DNA of 5,898 nt from an uncultured Porphyromonas sp. (lineage in GTDB: Bacteria > Bacteroidota > Bacteroidia > Bacteroidales > Porphyromonadaceae), in NCBI GenBank assembly GCA_946997275.1, contig CAMPUN010000086.1:1-5898 (forward strand), read 5' to 3'. The notes below the pieces were generated by a model. The model ran no database searches. It was not told the origin of the DNA and saw only the letters and a program-made list of their open reading frames with translations. Made by a program: the position numbers and the translations under genes. Below, piece after piece: positions 1-5,898 of this stretch (positions are counted from its first letter, which is position 1; every line of letters begins with the position of its first letter).

Positions 1-1
1 C

Positions 2-1168
2 AATATACGGAGTGGCTTTGAGACAGCTCAGAGCTCTATCTCCTACCATATCTTGGCCTTCGGTGATGACTGGATGATGGGAGACCCCAAAGGGGGATCG
101 TACGGCAATTCTTATATAGAGGCGCGTCTCGATGATCAGCCCGCCACGCAGCACTGGCAGCTAGACTCTGCCGACTCGCTGATCACTTACAGCAATTTGC
201 AGCCTGGCGTGCATACCATAGGGTTACGCTTTATGAACATAGCCTCGGGGAAACCGTACCCAGAGATGGAGGAGCATGTGACCTACTTCACGGTCAAGGA
301 GGCTACACAGCTACACTCACTAGAGGAGCTACTACAGGCTCCCGTGGGAGGCTTTTACGAGGTGACCTTTGACAAGAAGACTTTGGTTAATATGGCGGTG
401 CCTATGACGCCCGAGAAGTGGCTCTGGGATGGCGAGAAGGGGATTATGATGTTTGACCCTCGACTACATGACCCGATCTATGGTAATCCGCCTAAGAAGG
501 CGCTCCTCGCTAAGCGCGTCGTGGGGCAACTGGTGGAGCGTGACCACAATCTCTACTTTCAGGTAGATGCACCTAGCACACTGGAGGAGGTGGATCATCC
601 CTTCATGTTTGACAATCGCACGACCAAGAGTATCAAGGATCTGCTAGACAATGTGGAATACAATATGTACGCTCCCGTCTCGATACAGAACGTGAGGATC
701 AAGCCACGCACAGACTCGAAGGTGCCCTATCGCTTTGGGGCGCTAGATGATATCACCATTACGGACAGCACGGGCGTGTCGATGAAGATGCAAAACTTCT
801 TCCCCTTCCTCTTCCTGGCCAATAAGGAGGTCAATCCTTCTGGCGACTTGACCGTCTTTGGTATGCTGGCTAAGCATCGCACTACGGGAGAGCCTGTGCT
901 ATGGCCTCTCTTCGCACTAAACTATAAGCCGACAGCCAACGAGCCTGTCCTTGCCGCTCCGAGCGATCTGCGCATTGCTACCGAGGAGGGCGCGACCCGC
1001 TTTACCGCAGAGCAACCAGTCAGTCTATTCGTATGGGATATGGCTGGGACACAGCTCTACGCATCGACCACTACCGCTACGGAGCACGTCGTCTCTGCCG
1101 AGGGGGCTGTCCTAGTGGCTGCGACCTTTGAGGATGGTCGTGTGTGGATTCAAAAGTTGTACCTATAA
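2..1168 (+). CDS. Secreted modular protein with T9SS-type C-terminal tail (5'-truncated by window edge)
   Basis: The reading frame is open from base 2 to the TAA at 1166-1168, giving 388 visible codons. The TTG at 53 lies inside the frame and is not a convincing start, so the true start and any signal peptide are upstream of the window. I do not recognise a specific function. Visible in order: a beta-rich stretch with a 'NLQPGVHTI' turn (about 150-300), typical of Ig- or FN3-like sandwiches; a module at about 314-580 with 'GGFYEVTF' and 'LWDGEKGIMMFD'; a second module at about 635-925 with 'ALDDITITDSTG' and 'GDLTVFGML'. Both modules begin with an S-[LI]-x-x-LL helix-like lead-in and resemble OB-fold-like repeats of Bacteroidota surface proteins (inference). 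The last ~70 residues (about 962-1165) have the 'LFVWDMAGTQLYAS ... GAVLVAAT ... WIQKLYL' pattern of a type IX secretion sorting domain. The next gene starts 3 bases after the stop, so an operon is likely. Confidence is high for coding, moderate for T9SS export and low for the folds. Confidence 0.85.
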   Translation, partial: NIRSGFETAQSSISYHILAFGDDWMMGDPKGGSYGNSYIEARLDDQPATQHWQLDSADSLITYSNLQPGVHTIGLRFMNIASGKPYPEMEEHVTYFTVKEATQLHSLEELLQAPVGGFYEVTFDKKTLVNMAVPMTPEKWLWDGEKGIMMFDPRLHDPIYGNPPKKALLAKRVVGQLVERDHNLYFQVDAPSTLEEVDHPFMFDNRTTKSIKDLLDNVEYNMYAPVSIQNVRIKPRTDSKVPYRFGALDDITITDSTGVSMKMQNFFPFLFLANKEVNPSGDLTVFGMLAKHRTTGEPVLWPLFALNYKPTANEPVLAAPSDLRIATEEGATRFTAEQPVSLFVWDMAGTQLYASTTTATEHVVSAEGAVLVAATFEDGRVWIQKLYL

Positions 1169-1171
1169 ATA

Positions 1172-2653
1172 ATGAGTGATATGAAGAAGATTCTCTACAC
1201 ATTCCTAGTCCTAGGCCTCTGTCTAGGGCTTCCCCTAGCCACTACGGCGCAGGATCAGCTCCAGAATGGGCAGGTAGACACAAGCTTTCGCCCAGACTTA
1301 GACTCTAATCCGCAGGCGGTCATCCCGCTTAAGGATGGCAAGATACTCATCGGTGGAACCTTCGAGTATGTGAGTGGACGAGACGTAACTGGTATCACGC
1401 GACTCAATGCAGATGGATCAGCTGACGGCACCTTTAACGCAGGAGGTACGGGCGTCAATGGTGTGGTGACACATATAGCGCTACAGTCTGACGGCAAGAT
1501 CCTCGTACTCGGCGTCTTCACCACGTACAATGATACTCCCGTGGGTCAGATCATACGTCTCAATCAGGACGGCTCGCTGGATACGACCTTCAAGAATGAC
1601 AACGTCCTCACGCTAGATGGCTCGGCTCACACGGGTGAGTACAAGTGGGATCTGCAGCCCAACAAGCTACTGGTCTCGCCTGACGACTCCTTCTATGTCT
1701 TGGGTGGCTTCAACAGGGTCAATGGCAAGATCGCTCCGCTGATCGCACGCTTTAGCGCTGCAGGTGTGCGCGACGAGAGCTTCCTCCCGACGGACAAAGA
1801 GATCTACTTCAAGAGTTCTCCCTATGTGGACGGAGCGGTGCTTCTTCCCTCGGGAGATATCTACTTCGGCGGCATGATCAATGGATACAACGGCTCTTCG
1901 CTCAATAAAAGGCTCTTTCACATTGATGCGCAGGGGAAGTATGACGAGAGCTTTGCGAAGCCTAAGTTTGACTTTGGCGGGCCTCGCGCCTTAGCTATGA
2001 AGGGTGCCGACACGCTACTGGTGGCGGGCTCTTTCTACGAGTCATTCGGTCAGAAGACGCCTCTGATGACAGCGCTACATCTGGACGGGACGCCCATAGA
2101 TGGCTTTAAAGTGTATGACTTTTCCAACCCCGATGCGGAGGATATGATCAACGGCTTGGTCGTGACCGATCAATATATCATAATCGGTGGCGGAGACATC
2201 CAGATTCCTAAGCGGAGCTTTGTCTACGCTCTGGACAAGACGGGGGCGGCACTGACGACTGACTTTGACTTTGGCAAGGGGCCGAACCAGATTGTCACAG
2301 GGCTCACCTACGATCCTGCGGGCTGGCTCTACGTGAGTGGCTTCTTTACCGAGTTTGACGGGGTTAGTGTGAAGTACTTCACCCGCTGTAAGATAGCTGG
2401 GAGCACTCGGCATGTCGAGACGCCAAGCGCTGCAATGACAGCGGTGCGGGTAGCGGTCAGCGAGGGGCACTTCTGCTTGCATCATCTGGAGAGTAGCGCT
2501 GAGGTGTCGCTCTACAGCAGTGACGGCGTCCTATGCGCCACTTACCCCAGTGTAGCCGAGGGAGAGATGATCTCGCACAAGCTCCCGGAGGGGCTCTACC
2601 TGATGGTCATCAAGCAAGCTACGGGCACTCAGCAGGTCAAAGTACAGCTCTAG
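1172..2653 (+). CDS. Secreted delta-60 repeat (beta-propeller-like) protein with T9SS C-terminal sorting domain
   Basis: The protein has 493 residues. The ATG at 1172 follows the previous stop by 3 bases; the ATG at 1181 (MKKILYTF...) is a good alternative because it puts the lysines at the very N-terminus of the signal peptide. A hydrophobic core (residues 8-22) is followed by a likely signal peptidase I site 'ATTA|Q' near residue 26, with Gln after the cut as is common in Bacteroidota. Residues 34 to about 408 carry delta-60-type repeats (TIGR02608/DUF5122 style): 'DGKILIGGTF', 'ITRLNADGSADGTF', 'LQSDGKILVLGVF', 'IIRLNQDGSLDTTF', 'IARFSAAGVRDESF', 'HIDAQGKYDESF'. The D-x-x-F-type ends recur near residues 36, 85, 137, 201, 258, 310 and 364, which makes seven units of about 50-64 residues and suggests a seven-bladed propeller (inference). 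Residues about 415-493 ('VSLYSSDGVLCATYP', 'LPEGLYLMVI', 'KVQL') match a T9SS type A sorting tail. The protein is therefore predicted to cross the outer membrane and be surface-anchored or released. The ligand or partner is unknown. The gene probably shares a transcript with the upstream secreted-protein gene. Confidence 0.92.
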   Translation: MSDMKKILYTFLVLGLCLGLPLATTAQDQLQNGQVDTSFRPDLDSNPQAVIPLKDGKILIGGTFEYVSGRDVTGITRLNADGSADGTFNAGGTGVNGVVTHIALQSDGKILVLGVFTTYNDTPVGQIIRLNQDGSLDTTFKNDNVLTLDGSAHTGEYKWDLQPNKLLVSPDDSFYVLGGFNRVNGKIAPLIARFSAAGVRDESFLPTDKEIYFKSSPYVDGAVLLPSGDIYFGGMINGYNGSSLNKRLFHIDAQGKYDESFAKPKFDFGGPRALAMKGADTLLVAGSFYESFGQKTPLMTALHLDGTPIDGFKVYDFSNPDAEDMINGLVVTDQYIIIGGGDIQIPKRSFVYALDKTGAALTTDFDFGKGPNQIVTGLTYDPAGWLYVSGFFTEFDGVSVKYFTRCKIAGSTRHVETPSAAMTAVRVAVSEGHFCLHHLESSAEVSLYSSDGVLCATYPSVAEGEMISHKLPEGLYLMVIKQATGTQQVKVQL

Positions 2654-2686
2654 TCCTCGGGCCTAGCAACCTGCTCTAACGAAACA

Positions 2687-2743
2687 ACAGAGCCTCTGCG
2701 CTGTGGATAGGACTCTCCTATCATCACAACGCAGAGGCTCTGT
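2687..2743. repeat. Two-tier inverted repeat (long stem-loop), possible terminator or regulatory hairpin
   Basis: A perfect 14-bp inverted repeat (left arm 2687-2700 ACAGAGCCTCTGCG, right arm 2730-2743 CGCAGAGGCTCTGT) encloses a second hairpin. Inside it, TGTG (2702-2705) pairs with CACA (2725-2728), and GATAGGA (2706-2712) pairs with TCCTATC (2716-2722) around a 3-base loop CTC. The only interruptions are a C/A mismatch and a two-base bulge, giving 25 pairs in 57 bases. It starts 33 bases after the stop of the delta-60 repeat gene, so a transcription end is the simplest role. However, no run of T follows the right arm on the + strand (GGCTATACCG), so it is not a canonical intrinsic terminator. 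Each arm also contains the near-palindrome AGAG-C/G-CTCT. The structure is seen directly; the function is inferred. Confidence 0.75.
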
Positions 2744-2771
2744 GGCTATACCGTCTAAATGAGTACCTTTG
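2741..2771 (+). promoter_or_regulatory. Bacteroidota-type sigma-A promoter for the 7TM-HD/aroK pair
   Basis: TACCTTTG at 2764-2771 is an exact match to the Bacteroidota -7 consensus TAnnTTTG. Exactly 19 bases upstream lies TGTG (2741-2744), one mismatch from the -33 consensus TTTG. Transcription would start near 2776-2780 and give a leader of about 45-50 bases before the ATG at 2826. The -33 element overlaps the right arm of the preceding hairpin. There is no transcript evidence; this is consensus matching by eye. Confidence 0.6.
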
Positions 2772-2825
2772 CGGTAGAGATTGCCACGAGGAGTGTTGGC
2801 TTCCTCCACATTAGCACACAAGACT

Positions 2826-4877
2826 ATGACACAGTTTAAGACGACGCACCTGTATGCCCTGCTGACCTTTGTCCTGCTGGCGCTGGTTATCACGCTACTC
2901 TCGCCACATGACGAGGAGACCTTTCAGTATCAAGTGGTAGAGGGCAAGCCGTGGATGGGCGATGAGCTGCTGGTGGCGCCTTTTACCTTCCCGATCTACA
3001 AGTCGGACGAGATGATCCAGCGGGAGCGTGATAGCGCACGTCAGACGGTCCTGCCCTACTATCAGATCGACACGATCACGGGGAGTAAGATGCTACACAA
3101 GTGGGACGAGGACTGGACCAGTAAGTGGAGCGGTGAGGTGACGGACGATGCCTACTACTTCTATATGCGCGACTATCTCAGGGATCTCTATCGTAACGGG
3201 ATCATAGAGGAGGAGACTGCCTCTAAGCTAAGGCAGGAGGATGTGCTGGAGGTCAAGCTCCTGAGCGCTGATCAGGTGAGTCGTCTGACGCCTGCGACGC
3301 TCTTCTCGACTCCTAAGGAAGCGTACCAGCAAGCTACCGAGCTACTGCCCCAGGGGATGAACAAGTCGATCGTCCGTAAGTTTGACCCGAGCAAGTATAT
3401 CGAGGTCAATGTCTATCCCAATGAGGCTAAGACACAGCAGGTGATCGATGATGAGCTGCGCAACCTATCTAAGTCTATGGGCGTAGTGCAAAAGGGCGAG
3501 CGCATCATCGGCAAGGGAGAGATCGTAAGTCCGCATCAGTACGACATCCTGCAGTCGTTGCGTCGTGTCACAGAGGAGCAGCGAGATAGCAATCTACGAC
3601 AGGTACTGCCGATGAGTGTGGGGACCTTCCTTATTATCACCTCACTACTGCTGGGGTTGTGGTTCTTCCTCTTCTACTACCGACCGCATATTGTCAAGGA
3701 GTACAAGAACACGCTCTTCCTCTCGCTGCTGATACTGATCTATGCGGTCTTGACGATCATCTTCGCTCGCAATGAACTGGGCGCGTGGGTCTATGCGATC
3801 CCATTTGTCTCGATGGCGATACTGGTGCGCACCTTCTTCGAGTCTCGTACGGCTATCTATGCCTTTCTCACGACCGTGCTGATCTGTGCGCTCTACGTCT
3901 CATTCCCGCTGGAGTTTGTCGTGATACAGTTTGTCGCTGGCATGGTGGCGGTCTTTAGCCTTCGCTCACTCTCCTCACGAGCGCAGATCATCCGTGCGAC
4001 CTTCCTCATTTTCGTCATATACAATGTGATGACCTGTAGCTACTCGCTGATGACGGGTGGAACCCTGGGAAGTAATGACCTGAGCAACCTGCTCTACTTC
4101 TCCTTCAACCTGATCTTCAACATGTTTAGCTACCTGCTCATCTACCTCATCGAGCGTGCCTTTGGATATGTTTCCAACATTACGCTCGTAGAGCTGAGCG
4201 ACGTCAATCGTCCTCTGCCACGTCAGCTCTCGGAGCAAGCGCCTGGCACCTTCCAGCACTCGATGCAGATGGCACTCCTAGCGAGTGAAGCGGCCACCGC
4301 CATCGGCGCGGACGCCCGACTCGTACGTGCTGGCGCTCTCTACCATGACATCGGCAAGATGCGCAATGCGGCTTACTTTACGGAGAATCAAGGCGCTATC
4401 AATCCGCACGACCAACTCTCCCCTACCGAAAGCGCAGCGGTCATCATCAAGCATGTGACCGACGGCTTGGCCATGGCGCAAAAGCACAACCTACCGCAGG
4501 CGATCCAAGACTTCATCCGCATGCACCACGGACGAGGGGTGACGAAGTACTTCTACAATCAGTATTGTAACGAGCATCCCGACGAAACGGTCGATATAGA
4601 CAAGTTTACCTACCCAGGGCCCAATCCTAACACTAAGGAGACTGGTATCCTAATGCTGGCGGACGCTATCGAGGCGAGTAGTCGCAGCCTCAAGGATCTC
4701 AGCAAGGAGACCTTGATAGCTCATGTCAATAAGATCATTGATTCAATCGTTGCAGACGGCTTGCTCAACGATACGCCACTGACCTTTAAGGATATCCAAA
4801 CGATCAAGGATGTCTTTGCTGAGAAGCTCGCTACCATCTATCACTCACGTATTGCTTATCCCGAGCTCAAGCGATGA
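2826..4877 (+). CDS. pgpH: 7TM-HD family membrane phosphodiesterase, PgpH-type (predicted c-di-AMP hydrolase)
   Basis: The protein has 683 residues, a normal length for the family. A longer frame opens with TTG at 2781, but the predicted promoter would start transcription almost on top of it. The ATG at 2826 gives a classic N-terminal membrane anchor (residues about 8-26), so I chose that. Order of parts: anchor; soluble 7TMR-HDED-type domain on the periplasmic side (about 33-258, including 'GERIIGKGEIV' at 224-234); seven hydrophobic segments (about 262-284, 295-314, 319-336, 342-360, 362-379, 390-407, 423-444); cytoplasmic HD domain (about 460-683). The metal-binding signature appears intact: H478 in 'FQHSM', the HDIGK motif at 507-511, H543, HH at 567-568 in 'MHHGRG', and D613 in 'LADAIEASSR'. 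PgpH-type enzymes of this architecture cleave c-di-AMP to linear pApA, with the outer domain thought to sense a signal. That activity is transferred from the family and not shown here. The last codons overlap the aroK start by 4 bases. Confidence 0.93.
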   Translation: MTQFKTTHLYALLTFVLLALVITLLSPHDEETFQYQVVEGKPWMGDELLVAPFTFPIYKSDEMIQRERDSARQTVLPYYQIDTITGSKMLHKWDEDWTSKWSGEVTDDAYYFYMRDYLRDLYRNGIIEEETASKLRQEDVLEVKLLSADQVSRLTPATLFSTPKEAYQQATELLPQGMNKSIVRKFDPSKYIEVNVYPNEAKTQQVIDDELRNLSKSMGVVQKGERIIGKGEIVSPHQYDILQSLRRVTEEQRDSNLRQVLPMSVGTFLIITSLLLGLWFFLFYYRPHIVKEYKNTLFLSLLILIYAVLTIIFARNELGAWVYAIPFVSMAILVRTFFESRTAIYAFLTTVLICALYVSFPLEFVVIQFVAGMVAVFSLRSLSSRAQIIRATFLIFVIYNVMTCSYSLMTGGTLGSNDLSNLLYFSFNLIFNMFSYLLIYLIERAFGYVSNITLVELSDVNRPLPRQLSEQAPGTFQHSMQMALLASEAATAIGADARLVRAGALYHDIGKMRNAAYFTENQGAINPHDQLSPTESAAVIIKHVTDGLAMAQKHNLPQAIQDFIRMHHGRGVTKYFYNQYCNEHPDETVDIDKFTYPGPNPNTKETGILMLADAIEASSRSLKDLSKETLIAHVNKIIDSIVADGLLNDTPLTFKDIQTIKDVFAEKLATIYHSRIAYPELKR

Positions 4878-5410
4878 CACTCTACCTGATCGGCTACATG
4901 AGTGCTGGCAAGAGTACCGTAGGTCGTACGCTGGCGGAGCTACTCGGATACGAATTTGTAGATACAGACATCTACATCGAGAGTCGCTTTCGTCAGCGGG
5001 TGGCCGACCTCTTTCGATTGCACGGCGAGGAGTACTTTCGCCAGAAAGAGCGGATGATCCTCGAGGAGATCGCAGGACTCCCCGATGCGGTCATCGCTAC
5101 GGGTGGAGGCCTACCCATCTACCATGACAATATGGACATGCTGCTAGAGAGTGGCACCGTGCTCTACCTGCGCTACAGCAGTGAGGCGCTAGCTCAGCGG
5201 CTAGAGCTCACCAAGCGTACCCGTCCCTCGGTGGCGCATCTCACGGGCGAGGAGCTACTCCAGCACGTCACGGAGGCGATGCGTCTGCGCGAGCCAATCT
5301 ACAGTCGCGCTCACCACACCATCGACATGGAGGCTCTCGCTAAGCAAGGCATCAACACCGAAGCGAAGATCGCCAGCTGGATAGCCCAGCAAGTGCGCTC
5401 CGCCGAGTGA
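4874..5410 (+). CDS. aroK: Shikimate kinase
   Basis: The protein has 178 residues, the usual length for the single-domain enzyme. It transfers phosphate from ATP to the 3-hydroxyl of shikimate in the cytoplasm, the fifth step of chorismate and aromatic amino acid synthesis. Visible motifs: Walker A 'GYMSAGKST' at 7-15 near the N-terminus; 'DTD' at 30-32, where the acidic residues serve Mg and shikimate binding; 'FRQKE' at 55-59 with the shikimate-binding Arg56; the glycine-rich 'GGG' at 77-79; LID-region Arg117 in 'RTRPSV'; and Arg139 in 'REPIYSRA'. All key positions expected for the family are present. The ATG overlaps the stop of the membrane phosphodiesterase gene (ATGA, 4874-4877) and no Shine-Dalgarno is evident, so expression probably depends on translational coupling and the promoter before 2826. 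The enzyme's function does not itself suggest a link to c-di-AMP. Confidence 0.97.
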   Translation: MTLYLIGYMSAGKSTVGRTLAELLGYEFVDTDIYIESRFRQRVADLFRLHGEEYFRQKERMILEEIAGLPDAVIATGGGLPIYHDNMDMLLESGTVLYLRYSSEALAQRLELTKRTRPSVAHLTGEELLQHVTEAMRLREPIYSRAHHTIDMEALAKQGINTEAKIASWIAQQVRSAE

Positions 5411-5528
5411 ACCCCCATCTTCCACTCTTGGGCAGACGCATTATAACCCATCTGCTAGGAACTGCACAGGACGATATCCGAGGAAATCCCAAATAGCTTC
5501 GTGGGAAACAGAAATTCTCCACGGAGAC

Positions 5529-5591
5529 GAGAAATAAAACTTCGGAGGAATGAAATGAAAGTTCGGAAGAGTGAAATCAAAAGTCCGAAGA
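5529..5591. repeat. Three-unit 21-base tandem repeat
   Basis: Three contiguous 21-base units lie at 5529-5549, 5550-5570 and 5571-5591. Each neighbouring pair agrees at 16 of 21 positions. The shared pattern is GAAAT-n-AAA followed by (T/G)TC(G/C)GAAGA or a close variant. Two further GAAAT elements upstream (5483 and 5511), at spacings of 28 and 20 bases, look like degenerate earlier units. Since 21 is a multiple of 3, the block stays open on the minus strand and would read as F-x-F-x-x-P-x heptapeptides, but I do not regard that as a gene. Confidence 0.7.
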
Positions 5592-5680
5592 GTTTTCCCG
5601 CTCCTCACTGGAAAAACAAAGATATCCACAGAGGAATTCACGGTTTCCTCCGTAGAGACTAGTTTTATAACGTATCAGCC

Positions 5681-5710
5681 CTCTCCCCCACCCTGGAGAG
5701 ATCGTTTTGT
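5681..5710 (+). terminator. Possible weak intrinsic terminator
   Basis: CTCTCC (5681-5686) pairs perfectly with GGAGAG (5695-5700) around an 8-base loop, followed by ATCGTTTTGT with a short T-rich stretch. This is the best terminator-like element downstream of aroK, but it lies about 270 bases past the stop. The stem has only 6 pairs and the T tract starts four bases late. It could end the pgpH-aroK transcript or be chance. Confidence 0.3.
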
Positions 5711-5845
5711 TCAGGATTTATTCGTACATTAGCATGGCTGTTCGAAATCTCTTGCTGGCTCTAGGCTTTTGCGACATATACCTAAGCAAAACCTCACAGC
5801 ATAGTATAGGCACCCCCGACGACTAACATTAAACCAACAACCGAT

Positions 5846-5898
5846 ATGAAATCGACTCTCGCTCTTCGCACGCTCTGCATGACCCTGATGCTGATCTT
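5846..5898 (+). CDS. Start of a probable exported protein (3'-truncated by window edge)
   Basis: The ATG at 5846 opens a frame that runs off the window after 17 codons (MKSTLALRTLCMTLMLI). The basic residues K2 and R8 followed by a hydrophobic run look like the n- and h-regions of a signal peptide. The upstream sequence (ACATTAAACCAACAACCGAT) is A-rich with no Shine-Dalgarno, which is normal for Bacteroidota starts. The mature protein is not visible, so no function can be given. A lipoprotein is possible but the cleavage site is outside the window. No strong -7/-33 promoter was found directly upstream. Confidence 0.6.
   Translation, partial: MKSTLALRTLCMTLMLI

Larger units (their letters stand above)
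5411..5845. other. Intergenic region of 435 bases without a convincing gene
   Basis: This stretch separates aroK from the next gene. Its middle part (about 5480-5640) is visibly richer in A and G on the + strand than the flanking genes. It holds a 21-base tandem repeat block, two copies of GATATCC (5473-5479 and 5621-5627) on either side of that block, a small inverted repeat GAGGAA/TTCCTC (5631-5636 with 5645-5650), and a terminator-like hairpin near 5681-5710. The one open frame on the minus strand (5641-5441) is explained by the repeat. No tRNA-like or other recognised RNA fold was seen. The last 20 bases before 5846 are A-rich, which suits a Bacteroidota translation start. Confidence 0.7.

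Noticed and set aside
2781..2825. TTG start 15 codons upstream for the 7TM-HD protein
   Set aside because: The predicted transcription start is only a few bases before it, and the ATG at 2826 gives a typical N-terminal anchor.
2663..2893. 76-codon minus-strand frame across the hairpin and promoter
   Set aside because: It covers the inverted repeat and the start of the pgpH gene, and its translation has no domain or signal features.
4810..5127. 105-codon + strand frame overlapping the end of pgpH and the start of aroK
   Set aside because: It is out of frame with two genes that carry clear family motifs, and the arginine-rich product is typical of a shadow frame.
5432..5455. GCAGA/TCTGC hairpin just after aroK as a terminator
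   Set aside because: It has only 5 pairs around a 14-base loop and no T tract follows.
5441..5641. 66-codon minus-strand open frame with F-x-F-x-x-P-x repeats
   Set aside because: The frame is open because the 21-base tandem repeat is a multiple of three. It has no promoter, no recognisable domain and a composition set by the repeat.
5706..5732. TTTG plus TACATTAG as a promoter for the gene at 5846
   Set aside because: The spacing is 15 rather than about 19 bases and the -7 box has a mismatch, so it is too weak to annotate.

Overview
The window looks like chromosome of a Bacteroidota bacterium, most likely a moderate-GC Porphyromonas or close relative. This is an inference from gene content and style. 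Two adjacent genes end in C-terminal regions resembling type IX secretion (T9SS) sorting domains. One signal peptide ends in A|Q, as is common in this phylum. No gene start has a clear Shine-Dalgarno sequence. The one convincing promoter has the Bacteroidota -7 form TAnnTTTG. All genes are on the + strand.

Layout: (1) Positions 2-1168 hold the 3' part of a secreted-protein gene whose start lies outside the window. It shows two OB-like or beta-rich modules and a T9SS-type tail. (2) Three bases later, 1172-2653 encodes a secreted protein with seven delta-60-type repeats, probably a seven-bladed propeller, again with a T9SS-type tail. The two genes look co-transcribed and would supply surface or secreted cargo. 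(3) Positions 2654-2825 are intergenic. They hold a striking two-tier hairpin (2687-2743), and its right arm runs into the -33 region of a promoter (2741-2771). (4) Positions 2826-4877 encode a full-length 7TM-HD (PgpH-type) membrane phosphodiesterase, predicted to hydrolyse c-di-AMP. Its stop overlaps the start of a complete shikimate kinase gene, aroK (4874-5410), so these two form a translationally coupled pair. (5) Positions 5411-5845 are a 435-base stretch without a convincing gene. It contains a 21-base tandem repeat, a small terminator-like hairpin and a doubtful 30-codon ORF. (6) At 5846 a new gene begins with what looks like a signal peptide and runs off the window.

No defence system, mobile element, CRISPR array, tRNA or rRNA was seen. 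The protein genes are of recognisable kinds. The less explained signals are the hairpin-promoter overlap, the 21-base repeat block, and the unassigned modular secreted protein at the left edge.
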